From assembly GCF_042242105.1 (NCBI RefSeq), contig NC_092029.1, positions 13,037,885 to 13,101,884 of the forward strand: a stretch of DNA of 64,000 nucleotides, given 5' to 3'. The stretch's first letter is position 1; the number at the start of each line of letters is the position of its first letter. Made by a program: the position numbers and the translations under genes. The DNA comes from Pempheris klunzingeri (lineage: Eukaryota; Chordata; Actinopteri; Acropomatiformes; Pempheridae). The notes under the pieces are model-generated. The model had not been told where the DNA came from and did no database searches. It saw only the letters and a program-made list of their open reading frames with translations. This document shows, in pieces, positions 34,111 to 44,940 of this stretch.

Positions 34111-35344
34111 TGCAGTCTGTAGGTCTGTATCTACAGCGGTCAACATAAAATGAAAATAAACATCCACTATTATATCACATTTTTGAATCAATACCACCCC
34201 CAAAACCCCCAAAAATCTAGCAATTAATTTGTGGGAACCAAACTGAGGAGCATCCGTTTCTTCAATCAAAACTCCTTCATTTTAACCCGACTCAGCTCGG
34301 TCCTTTTCAAAGGCGCAGAATAGGACTGCCTTGATCTGCATCAATTGTCATCCTGGGGCTCAGGGGCACTTCGGCGGCCAGTATAGCGGGCGAAGTCAGG
34401 GCTAATCCCTGGAAAAGGGGAGAATCACGGGAGAGGAGAAAAGCAACAATAACCAAGTCAAGCGTATAAAATGAAAGCGAAATCTCTATTATCACTCCCC
34501 GCAATTCCCAGCAAAGTGGTGAAAATCAGGGTTAGTTTGTGATTCGAGTCAGACGCGGAGGGAAGAATCTGGGGGTCCCTGCGGGTTGGGAGACTCACAC
34601 GACGAAAAGGGCAATATTCTGGAGAAAAGGGGAAGAAGAAAGCCCCTCTCCCATCCCGACATAACCATTAAATGCAGTCTGACTTTATGTTGTATAGAGA
34701 GGGGGGAACAAGAAAGGAGGCACAGTTCTCCGATGAAAGAATGAGGTTTTTGGCGGATTAGGGACGGCCCGAAGGATGAAGAATAACTTCTGCATAACTT
34801 TACAGCTATTTTCTCTCCCCACGCCAAGAGCCAAGTTTAAGGCTGAACCGGTCTGAGTTAACCCCTTTGTGATTGTCCAGTTAGAGGCTTTCACAAGGAG
34901 GGAAAGAACTCAAAGCAAAAGTTCGCATCCACAAACTGGGCGATCATGCAGATTGTCTTAAGGTGACATTACAGGTGCAGAGCTGCTAAACTCAATTTTT
35001 AAGGATTTGAAATGATTTTCCCTCTAAACCTTTCAAATTATTTCATTTGCATTATCAATCTGATGCTAAAGTGCACCATGTCATAAATAAAAGCAAAGGT
35101 TGGATAAAAGTCGCCCAAAAATGAATGCAAATTTGTGCAGCAGAACTTCATTTTTTTCCCTCTCTCCCATTAATCCTCTCAGGACCCAACAGGTTTAGCT
35201 TGTGTCCCACTGGAGGGGGCCCAACCCTCATGTTGGGAACCACTGGACTGAACAGTTCCAACAGTCAGATTTGACATTAATGAATCAGTATTAACAGTCA
35301 CATAATGTCACATGTTATAATACACCCCTCAAAGGCACCATATT

Positions 35345-35505
35345 TCTACACCAGCGCTTTTACTTTTGAAGTAGCCGATAATATTCCTGTACATTTTTAT
35401 CTTCAAATGGATTTTGAATGCAGTATCTTTACTTCTATTTTACATTGTCTTATCAGTGCTTTTACTTAAATAAAGGATCAGCATTCCTCTTACTTTTAGA
35501 GCCGC
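35345..35505 (+). mobile_element. Fragment of the copy 1 repeat family (copy 3)
   Basis: Only the 3' part is present: TTTTGAATGCAGTATCTTTA followed by GTGCTTTTACTTAAATAAAG and GATCAGCATTCCTC. Confidence 0.55.
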
Positions 35506-36239
35506 AAACAGCTTTCCTCTGTGGTCTTTTTTACCCAGATGATCAGTTATCAGGTACCTTCCTCTGACCAGTGTGTTCCCTGCATCGTTATGCTGAAGGG
35601 GCCAAATCATGAGGATCTTCTTGGTGTGAGTCTTGCCATCGCTCCTGAAGGGCTCTCATCATCACCATCATCTAATTTATGGGCCTAATTAGTGATTTTT
35701 GTCCTCTTGGTTTCTCTATCTATCACATGCTAATGAAGGCATTTTCTGCCATCTAACAATAACGGTCATCTCACATAGTAATGATATGCCGATTTTACTT
35801 GGTGCTCTGCTGATTGGCCCGCAGAGGAAAGACATGCAAAACTTAGTGAATAATGTGATCAGTGCAGGCTGGGACTCACCTATAGGCATATATGCATTCA
35901 TTATTGATGCACACATTACTATTATCAATAATACTATGAAAGCTGTGTGGTTTTATTCTTTTTATTTGTGAAACATTTTTTTACAAGTTAAGGTGCGACC
36001 ATAAAAGTCCACAAAAAAGCAGAATCATAGAGTCTTTGGGTTGTAATCATGTCTTCTTTCCTTGTGCCAAAACTAGATAATAACAAAGGACTGAAAACAT
36101 CTGAACAATTAGGTGAACTCCGGTCAGGAGAAGAAGAGTTAATGAGCGGAGTAACACCGGCGCCATGTGCAGTGAGAGGAGCATTAGAGGCCAGAATCCA
36201 TATTTACCGCTGGAGTTGCGCGCGGGCATCAGAATAGGC

Positions 36240-36500
36240 CGCTAATGCTGCGCGCACTCTCTCCCCCCTTATTTTCATTAGGCTCTGATGACTGCGGAAT
36301 TGATGCGGCCTGCAAGTTATCAAGAGCCACTAATTTCACATTAACGACCATTGACTGCGGTTGCTTGATTCGAGGGGGTTTTTGACAATTATCACAATCA
36401 GGATTGGAGCCCAAATCGTTTACCTTGACTCCGTAATTATTTGCTCCGAGCCGAGCGCACATTGCAAAATTGTATGGTGTCAAAAACCCGTAAATAATGA
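36240..36500. promoter_or_regulatory. Candidate conserved non-coding element upstream of ostm1
   Basis: Lies 0.7-0.9 kb upstream of ostm1 and is repeat-free, with many homeodomain-type ATTA words (for example CATTAACGACCATTGACTG near 36340) and GTAATTATTTGC near 36430. In a non-coding stretch with no repeats this composition is typical of developmental enhancers. No alignment was possible. Confidence 0.3.
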
Positions 36501-36591
36501 GGAGACCAGCAGAAGCGGCTATCTCTTTCCAACACGCACACACATGCACACGCTCACACCTCCCCCGTCACAAAAACTGTGGGCAGTGATT

Positions 36592-36628
<37 letters not shown>
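36592..36628. repeat. (GATA)9 microsatellite
   Basis: Perfect TAGA/GATA run. Confidence 0.95.
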
Positions 36629-36629
<1 letters not shown>

Positions 36630-36718
36630 CCATACTAGATATTTTCGCTTTAAAAATAATAATTGATCCTGATTTTACACTCACTTAAATCTGATTTTAA
36701 CACTAAGATGACTAGTTT

Positions 36719-36726
36719 TATTATTA

Positions 36727-36758
<32 letters not shown>
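36719..36758. repeat. (ATT)n microsatellite
   Basis: ATT run with one early interruption (TTATTGTTATT). Confidence 0.95.
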
Positions 36759-37045
36759 TCGGAACAGGGTGCACTGTTATTGATTCCACCCCAATAAAAG
36801 TCTCAAAAATACTACAAATTGTAGGTTTATATCGACTTTAACGGTAAAAGTTGATTTTTATTTTTGATATTTTAGTTATAATACTAAAGTCCACAATGAG
36901 TATAACCTCAAAAGTTATATTTTGTTCTTAAAATGTGCCTCCAATAGTTAAATGTTCGCCCTGTGCTGTTTTATAATGTAACTCATCCACAGTACACGTC
37001 CACTCGTGTGATGAGCTAAGACTGTGTAATAATAGCCTGGTCAGA

Positions 37046-37073
37046 TATCGCGAGATTTCCTGCAGTCATGTGA
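37046..37073 (+). promoter_or_regulatory. ostm1: ostm1 core promoter motifs: CGCG element and M-box
   Basis: TATCGCGAGA (37046-37055) matches the TCTCGCGAGA promoter element in 9 of 10 bases, and TCATGTGA (37066-37073) is a perfect M-box, the site of MITF/TFE family factors. Both lie within 110 bp of the proposed start codon. MITF control of mammalian Ostm1 and Clcn7 has been reported. A 5-codon upstream ORF starts at 37100. Confidence 0.5.
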
Positions 37074-37155
37074 TCACGTTGGGCGAAAAGCAGGAAATCA
37101 TGGGTTGTTTGGAGTGAAAGAAGAGGAACAGATGCTTAAATCCCAGCTTTCGACC

Positions 37156-40100
37156 ATGGCTTTCAGCAAAAACAGCTCGTTTTGGGTTTTATTAGTGTTA
37201 AATATTTACGCTCTCGTTTCTAGCGACGGAGTAAACCTCACCGTTTCAGATTTAGCGGACAAACAGAAACAACTCCCGCCCGTGAACCCTGCTGCTGTTG
37301 CTGTTGCTGACATTGTGGCGAACTCGCCCGTGTTTAAACCCGCTGTGAACTCCGTCTTCTCCCTCAATCTGCTCTCTTCCTTCCCCGAGGACCTGGAGAT
37401 CAGTGACTACTGCAGCGAGCTGCTCCACGTCTTCGGACAGCGGTACGTCGCCTATGTGAACTGCTTGGTGCCTGCTGCTCGACCTGTGAAGGTCTGCCAG
37501 AACTGTTTCTCCAGGTATGGCAGCCTCATCGACACCTACAACAACATCTCATCGGACCAGGTACGTGCCACACACCAAGCCATTTTACTGTGTTTCAGCT
37601 GACAGTGACGCTGCAGTCTGCCTGCACAAAGCAGACAGGCCTTGTTGATGCGCTGTTGTCTCGTGATCACGAGTCTTGTGATGTGACTGACTGGTGGTGA
37701 TGCATTTGAGGAAGCACTAATTCATCTGCTTTAGTTGCTATAAACAACAATCTGATCCGTCAGTCAAAATGGAATCCAAACACCTGTAACACACGTGCAG
37801 ACAGGAGGTCAGTGAGTGTGTCTGTGTGTCCTCAGGTGGGTCCTGGTAATGAGAGCTGCAGGGACAGCCTTCTGCGCAGTGATCGGCTCATGCTGGTTTA
37901 TCTGCTGTACAGCAACGTGGAAGTCGTCTGGAGGAAATCAGACTGTGACAGTAAGTGCCCTGCAGGAATTCAAAGCCCTCAATGGTTTCTGAAGTAGACA
38001 CATCTGAATTACAGGGACTCTGTCTGTCTTTGTTTGAGCTTGTGACTCACACACACGTGGACAAGCGTTTGACCGCAGGGGTCAGAGTGCAGGGTCAAGA
38101 AGAAGAAGCAGCAGCATTTGGTTTAGTTCCATGTTTTGTGTAGGTCACTTCAATTAGACAGGCAGTGGACACACGGGATGTTGCAGAGGTCACGTATGTG
38201 ACTTTCGTTTTATTGGGCAGAGTCTTCAGCACTATGAGTAGCCAGTTTGAATCAGTTTGTGACTTTCTGAGATAACTGCATTAGATTTAGTAGATTTCCA
38301 CACTATTTTCTACTAATGACTAATGACTCAAATAATTTGCTTTCTACATCCAGCACACCATAATGTAAAGATATTCAGTTTACTGTCACACAAGACTAAG
38401 ACGTGCAACAAATCCTCACAATTGAGAAGGTGGAACGCTCTCATTTTAAATGTCTCTCATCTTAAACAGTAATCATCCAAACTGCAGTCGAATTTCCTAT
38501 CAGTGAAATGATGAATTTAGCGACTAACTGCTTTAGCTCTAGTTTGTTTGAGCATCCGCCTTTTCGCTGACATTGAACAGTAAGCAAGAGCTGATGTAAC
38601 GATGGTTAAATTACTGAAAGCTGTCTCTGATCATGGATCAAATGTGGGAAGTTATCTATTGTGAATCTTGATTTCATTCATCCTCTCTCATTGAATAAAT
38701 AGGCCAAACTGATGGTTGTTTTTACTTCCTGTTGTGCAGATTGCATCAGTAAAGGATTCCATAGCCTGACCAATGACACGCTGAACTTCATGACCATCCT
38801 CAACCAAACTCTTTCCTGCTTTGAGAAGTATCAACAGGTGCGCCACAAAGAACACAATAATGTCTCAATCTTTCTATTATGAATTTGTGTTCAGAATATA
38901 ACTCTTTTTCTCCATTTGTCGTTTCAGGGGAACCATTCAGAGCTGTGCAAAAACTGTAAGAACACATACAGAGATGTGAATCTGCTGTACGGCAGCATGG
39001 AGAAGAATCATACTCTGTGCATTGACATAGAAGACGCGGTATGTACTGTATGTCAGGAGCAGAGATATAAACAACTCCTCTTTTAATATGGGAAGAGAGA
39101 ACGCTGCACCCCCTAGAGGAATCTGTAGACACTAAAGGACGATTAGACGAGTCCTCACTCACTTTAAGTTGTCTTATGGCCTCCCTCAACAGATGGATTT
39201 CAAATAGTGTTCCAACTTTCTTTTCGTTTTTTTGTCAAAACACTTCAATAATATTTCATATTAATATTTTTGTAAATTGAATTCTTGCAGCTCTGGATGG
39301 CCAGTCAGTGGTCTGTGGGTCTGTGCGGAGACAGGGAGGGTGATTTTTTCGTTATGGCCTTTTTGCTGTCATAAGTGGATATTTAGCCTGGTGAATTAAT
39401 AGTACCAGTGTTCTGTAACTGTGGTCAGCTGAAGCTTATGTTGCATTTTGGCACTTTTCGTTTCAGATGAATATGACCCGCAAACTGTGGAGTAAGAATT
39501 TCAATTGTTCCTTCCCCCGCGAGGAGACGGTGCCTGTCATCGCTGTGTCCAGCTTCATGCTCTTTCTGCCCATCATCTTCTACTTGAGCAGCTTCCTTCA
39601 CTCCGAACAAAAGAAACGCAAGCTCATACACCGTGAGTAACCAGCTTAATTCGCCCATTGTCACACGGAGAGATTTTTTGACGGGGTTTGGGGGTCTTTG
39701 TGGAGGGGAGGGGGGTGGGTTTCGGCTGACTGTGATATTGGGGTTTGGTTGGGATGGAGGAAGGGGCGGTGGGTGTTCTAGGTTGTTCTAAAGCATAGTG
39801 GGGTTGCCTCCTGCAAACCTCTGGATCATAGACAAAGGTGGAGGATTTTTTTTTTCTTTGTGTATGTTGGTTGCCTTGAAGGATCGGGCAGTGTTTCCCA
39901 GGACTGAGGAAAATAGGAACTTTTATTATTATATTTATTTATTTTTAGCTGTCAGGGTATATGGTGGAGGGGGGGATAGCTGTTTAGTACAACACAATGG
40001 CTTGTGATGTTTGAAGACACATTAGGGCTTCTGCAGGAGCCACTTGTACGACCAGATTTGTTTGTAGGTAGCATGTAAGAGTGGTTTAACAGAATTTTTC

Positions 40101-40882
40101 ACGTTCTTGTAGTGAGAATTTTCTTAAAATGTTTGAGGGGTTCAGACCTGCCTCGTGAGTTATGTGCAGATAATCTGCGGTTCTCCACATGGGGGGAAAC
40201 ACTTATTCCACTTGAGAATTACAGTGACTAATCCGAATGAATTTGGAGTGTAAATATTTGAGAAACAAGCAAAATAAAGATAAACAACTCAAATAAACAT
40301 CTATGAAATTAATATTCTGTTGATCGTATTATCATTATGGTTTGCTGATTTACTGAGACTCATCTAAGAGTAGAATTAAGACAGACAAACTGACCATAAC
40401 ATCACAAGGCCATTAACTTTCTCATCAAGTATCTCCATGAGTGTCACACCCCCTCAGTTTTTTATCTTCTGACGTCTTGTTGGGTCATTCTCATTTTATT
40501 TCTGTCACTGTACATCACTGCTCTGAATACACATCTGCAGTTGTACTATTAATATGTATATTTTTTCGGGTTCCCTAATACAAGTAAATGTGTTTTAATT
40601 CTGAAAAAGGAGATTCAGGGTAAGAAACTGCAAATGTTATTTCCTTCAAGAGTGTGCATTTATCATGGCCATCTTGGCTCGTCTCTGAAGACCATTCATG
40701 CACTCATTTAAAGCTCTTCAACAAACATCTCGTAGTTAAGCTACCAGAATATTTAAAGAATAAAACCACAGCAGTAATTTAACTCCTCAAGTAAGACTTT
40801 TTAATGTAAATTCTGTGTCTTTACAGCCAAACGGGCAAAGTCTTACACCACTCTGATGAACATCCAGGACAAACTGAGCTGA
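37156..40882 (+). CDS. ostm1: Osteopetrosis-associated transmembrane protein 1
   Basis: OSTM1 is the beta subunit of the lysosomal chloride/proton exchanger ClC-7. It stabilises ClC-7 and is needed for osteoclast acid secretion and lysosome function. Coding exons are 37156-37560, 37836-37950, 38740-38837, 38928-39038, 39467-39632 and 40827-40882, all with GT/AG borders and in frame, giving 316 residues (human 334). The start at 37156 sits in a strong context (ACCATGG) and opens a signal peptide ([17 protein letters not shown]). An in-frame ATG at 37132 would add eight residues. The luminal part has the conserved cysteines ([32 protein letters not shown]) and many N-glycosylation sites (NLT, NIS, NDT, NQT, NHS, NMT, NCS). 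One transmembrane segment ([19 protein letters not shown]) is followed by a short basic tail ending NIQDKLS. Confidence 0.95.
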
Positions 40883-41776
40883 GGAGGGACGGGTGATGAC
40901 TAAAATGAAGGACGGCATCCTTTTATCGCAAGTTCTAACCTGGAAGAAGATTTTGACTCCTCAGCATCTCGTGCCTGAGTTTTGACTGACCATGAATGTA
41001 AAGGACCCAACAGCAGCGTCCCCTGTTTCTTTTCAGGAGGCTGTGATATCCATCAGTATTCAGAGGACTTCAAGGATCTAGATAAATGAAGCTGAGAGCG
41101 AAATGGGTGCATTCAACATTTGCTTCTTTAAGACCTTCTTCTCAAAATGTAGTAAATGGTGTCGGAACACATGAAACAAAAACTCACAAAATTCATATTT
41201 TCTTGAGCCTTTCTTACTTTTGCACAAATGGTTTGAGTCTTTGATCAGCTTTACTTGGTGAAATATTGTGACATTTTGGATTTCTACTAAGTGGCACCTG
41301 TTTTGGAGTGTTTCTAACTGTAGAAAGTACTAATCAGATGGTTGTTCATGTTGCTGCGCAGTACGCTAGTAAATCCTCATTCAGATCCTGGCCTCTCCTT
41401 CCTTTCTACTCATTCACAATCTTCAGGTTGTTCAGCTCATCCTGCAGTCTGAGACACACAGCTGTCGCTAGAGAGAGTGAGTGGCTTGAATGCAGTGTGA
41501 GCGTGCATGCATGCATGCGTGTGTGCAAGTGAGCTAATGTGTGTATGTGCTCTATTTATGGGTTGAGAAATGGGTTTTTTGGCTCTAATGTATGTCCCGA
41601 AGAGAGCTACAAAAAGGAAGCACTTGATGTCCATTAGTGGTGACATGTATCTGCTGGAAGAAGAGGGGGTGCACATCAGTGGGGTGCGGTGGGTGTGGGA
41701 GTAAATAAAGACACAATACACATAATGCAAGAGCTCTCCAAAAGTACCACACTGTGATGTTACCTGTTTTCCAGTC

Positions 41777-41808
<32 letters not shown>

Positions 41809-42025
41809 GTGATTGCATAAAGCTTTTAATGTGCTCTGTTGTCATTTTCCGCCGATGTTTAACTTCATTTGTTAAGGGTTCCTGACTGCTCATGACAGTG
41901 AAGTCTCCTTTATGAGGTATGAATGGTGCACTGATGAGTTTTGCCTATTAGAAATGCATTTGCAGTGAAGTAATGTAAACCTTGATTTTATATGCGTGAG
42001 CCCTAATAAATATTTGTATGGCAGA
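40883..42025 (+). other. ostm1: ostm1 3' untranslated region
   Basis: Candidate AATAAA signals lie at 41704-41709 and 42005-42010, so either an 0.8-kb or a 1.1-kb 3' UTR is possible. A 28-base T run at 41781-41808 separates the two. If the second signal is used, the T run is part of the message. Confidence 0.5.
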
Positions 42026-42087
42026 GACAACCTGCAGATGCATGTACGGTCATTTAACCACTGCTTAGTTTATTCTGAGAGGAGCAA

Positions 42088-42300
42088 CTAGTGGTGGAAA
42101 GTACATTTAATGAAGGACTAATATGCAATATTACATGAATATCTACTTCACTCTATTTCAGATGGAAATATTGTGCTTTTTGCTGCTAGTCACATTCAAC
42201 TTTAACATTTGCATACACAGTCTATCATGATCTAGTAAAAGATGCACCTTTATCATTAAAATCTGCCAAACAGTGTGTGAGCTAGTTATAATGGGCCCCA
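42088..42300 (+). mobile_element. Fragment of the copy 1 repeat family (copy 4)
   Basis: Begins TAGTGGTGGAAAGTACATTT and contains CAGATGGAAATATTGTGCTT, the 5' part of the same repeat as at 24706. The 3' end is not recognisable. Confidence 0.6.
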
Positions 42301-42559
42301 CATCAATCTACAACTAATACAACACTCAAAGGCGCTAATCACGAAAAATGAAAAATAAAAATAAAATATTAAGACCTGCCTACTTTGAATGCAGATGTTT
42401 TATTGGAAGTGTTTTTCTGTTGTTGAATTGGCACCATAAGGGTCTAAATACTCCAGCAGAGTGGCTGCAGCTACATTGTGCCTAATGAGTGCATGTTGTA
42501 TTGTGGTTAAATCTGTTTCTCCACACAGGAATGGCCCTTGTTCTCAGGTTACGTGTCCT

Positions 42560-42990
42560 TGCGTTTCTTGCAACGAGGTTTTTTCCCCCCCTCCGTCATT
42601 AGCAGCTAATCTAAATGTGGGATAAAGATACTTGGCCGAATAATCGCAGCAACACATCCGTTAAACTCCTTTGGCTTTTTGGTCTTGTGGAGCGCAGCCA
42701 CCGCGGGCCATCAGCAGGTCTAAGAGCTTTACGGATATGCAGAGTCATATGATCCGGTTGCGGCCAGCAGAGCCGCTAAAAACACGGGCTTTTGCTTCAT
42801 CCGCGCTCCCGCACGGTGGAGGCTGTTGAGCGGCCCGCAGCTCAAGAATGACAGATTTGATTCCCGTTAAGCCTCGCTGCTTTTCTGAGGCACATCGGCT
42901 CTCTAAGCGGGGCTGAAAGTCACGAAAAACGCCCGGTAAAATGAGCCGGAGGCCGCCACGTGAATGACAGAGCCGGTGGAAAAGCTGGAG
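42560..42990. promoter_or_regulatory. CG-rich island between ostm1 and drc1
   Basis: About 400 bases with many CG dinucleotides, against an AT-rich background. It has no long open frame, no repeat signature and no recognised exon. It could be an enhancer or the promoter of an unannotated non-coding transcript. Its nearest genes are ostm1 (1.7 kb upstream) and drc1 (5.5 kb downstream). Confidence 0.35.
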
Positions 42991-43213
42991 ATTTACCCCA
43001 ATAAAAGTAGTGAGACAGCAAAATAAAAGAAGGGGAAGTTTGCTTTAGTAAAAGTCTGGGCCATTTCTAGCAGAATGAATGGAGCTGCTCCCAGAGTTCT
43101 TTCTTTCTGTTTTTATTCTTGGATTATTATCACAGATGCGTTAACATGTCGGCACAATTATGATGTGGTAGGTGGAGCTCATTTTGCACGCTGGAGGTGT
43201 TTGAGCTGCACAA

Positions 43214-43217
<4 letters not shown>

Positions 43218-43250
<33 letters not shown>
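43218..43250. repeat. (GT)16 microsatellite
   Basis: Perfect GT run. Confidence 0.95.
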
Positions 43251-43254
<4 letters not shown>

Positions 43255-43899
43255 TTGTTTCCACACATCTGCTGAAGCTCTTACAAGTTTGTCACATCAC
43301 AGCTGGTTTGTAAGCAAACTATAGACCCACATGCAGCCAATCAAAGTGTGATGTGGAAACCTGAAGAGAGAGAAGGACACATCTTGGGTTGTAGTTTAAC
43401 TTTTGAAATGAACCATAATTGCATATTTATAGATTTTGGAGATTTTTCATTAAGGATCAGGAGTAGATATAATTTTAAGTTTTAAATTTAAGTTTTTTTT
43501 TTTTGTTTTTTTTTTACGAATAAACCATATCTGACAAATCTGAGAAGGCTAGTTTTACACATCTGAAAACACTTTTTGGAATATTTTGATAATTAATCCA
43601 AGTGAGAGGGGCAATGCCTCACTAATAAGTAAAAATGGAGAATGTTACTTATTCATAATGCACAGAAAGTAGCTCATCAAAAAAAAAAAAAGAAAATCCT
43701 CATTATGGACAGCAGGATGGGCCTAATCAGTGTATTATCATTATCATTATATTATGGCTGGTTGAGGTGGAGCTCATTTTATCTATATTTAGTAGTTAAA
43801 TCTAAAACAGTGCAGCATATTTGATTAAGTGATGTCTCATATGTCCTATTTTATTCTGAAAAGTAAGCAGTAACTCCAGTTTATGGGAATGAAATGTAA

Positions 43900-44020
43900 T
43901 GGAATAAAAAAATTAGAATATTTCCCCATGAAATGCAGTTGAGTAGAAGTATAAAGTAGCAGAGTTCAAGTACCTCCATACTATACTTAAGTACAGTACT
44001 GGAGTAACTAGCCTAGTAGC
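43900..44020 (-). mobile_element. Fragment of the copy 1 repeat family (copy 5)
   Basis: Contains AGTAGAAGTATAAAGTAGCA and ACTTAAGTACAGTACTGGAG, the inverted wording of the 5' part of the family. Borders are approximate. Confidence 0.5.
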
Positions 44021-44896
44021 CTATATAACAAATTAACTCATTATAGTCGATGGATTGCTTTAAATTCTCACATTTACACCTGAGAGCTTCACATCTGGCT
44101 AAAACAAATGCACCAGCTGAGCAGCTGGGGGGCTGTACAGTGAGTGAGTCATACCGAGGATCTTCATCTTTCATAGGCCAGTTTTGGTTTTTGGTCCCTC
44201 CTCTGTCAGCTGGACAGTATTTTTGTGATGTGAGTGTTAACAGGCTGAATTTCCTAATCTTTAGCTGAAAACTGTGGCTCTGATTTTTTTGTAGTTTACT
44301 GCAACAAGAGCATATTTAATTTTAACTGATGTGTCAAGTGTGCACACTTTTACATGTCTGAGTAGCACTAGAGCTACATGTATTGTTTTGTATGGGCTAC
44401 ATAATATATGTGTGTGTGTGTGTGTTTGGCAGCTTATTTAACTTCTCACTGACTCGACTGCAGTGCAGCAACAAAAAAAAAAAAAAAATACAATCCACCA
44501 GTAATCATGGCCTAATGCCACATATAATTATTGTACACCTAATCCACTCACAAGTGCTTTGATAAGAAAAATGACTTTGAGAATAATTCTACTGTAAGTG
44601 TGACAGTTTATGTGGAAGAAATTAACATGATTTTGTAAACGGACTCGTGTCCTGATCTCCGTGCCTGCTCCACTTCTCAGCTGGATTAATGTGGGAATAA
44701 AATGTGCTGAGGTTTGTATTGAAAGTTTAGTAGAAAACAATTCAAATCTCACTCACTGTAAGACAAATGGACAGTTGATACACTTACAAAAGAAATAATT
44801 ATCACAGTTATTGCATATCAATATACATCCAAACTGTCATAAATGTGTTGGTGCAATAATCCATTAACATTAGTACACTAGCAGTGCTCAGGGACT

Positions 44897-44940
44897 TAAC
44901 TAACCCACATATATATATGTATATATATGTGGGTTAGTTA
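44897..44940. repeat. Perfect 21-bp inverted repeat with 2-nt loop
   Basis: Left arm 44897-44917 (TAACTAACCCACATATATAT...) is exactly complementary to right arm 44920-44940, with TG between. The arms combine a unique AACTAACCCACA part with an AT-alternating part, so it is more than plain TA repeat. Confidence 0.9.

Noticed and set aside
37105-37155. Longer ostm1 N-terminus
   Set aside because: 37105 is TTG, not ATG. The ATG at 37132 is possible, but 37156 has the better context and leads straight into the signal peptide.
44897-44940. Possible microRNA precursor
   Set aside because: A 2-nt loop, perfect AT-alternating arms and the short length are unlike a Drosha substrate.
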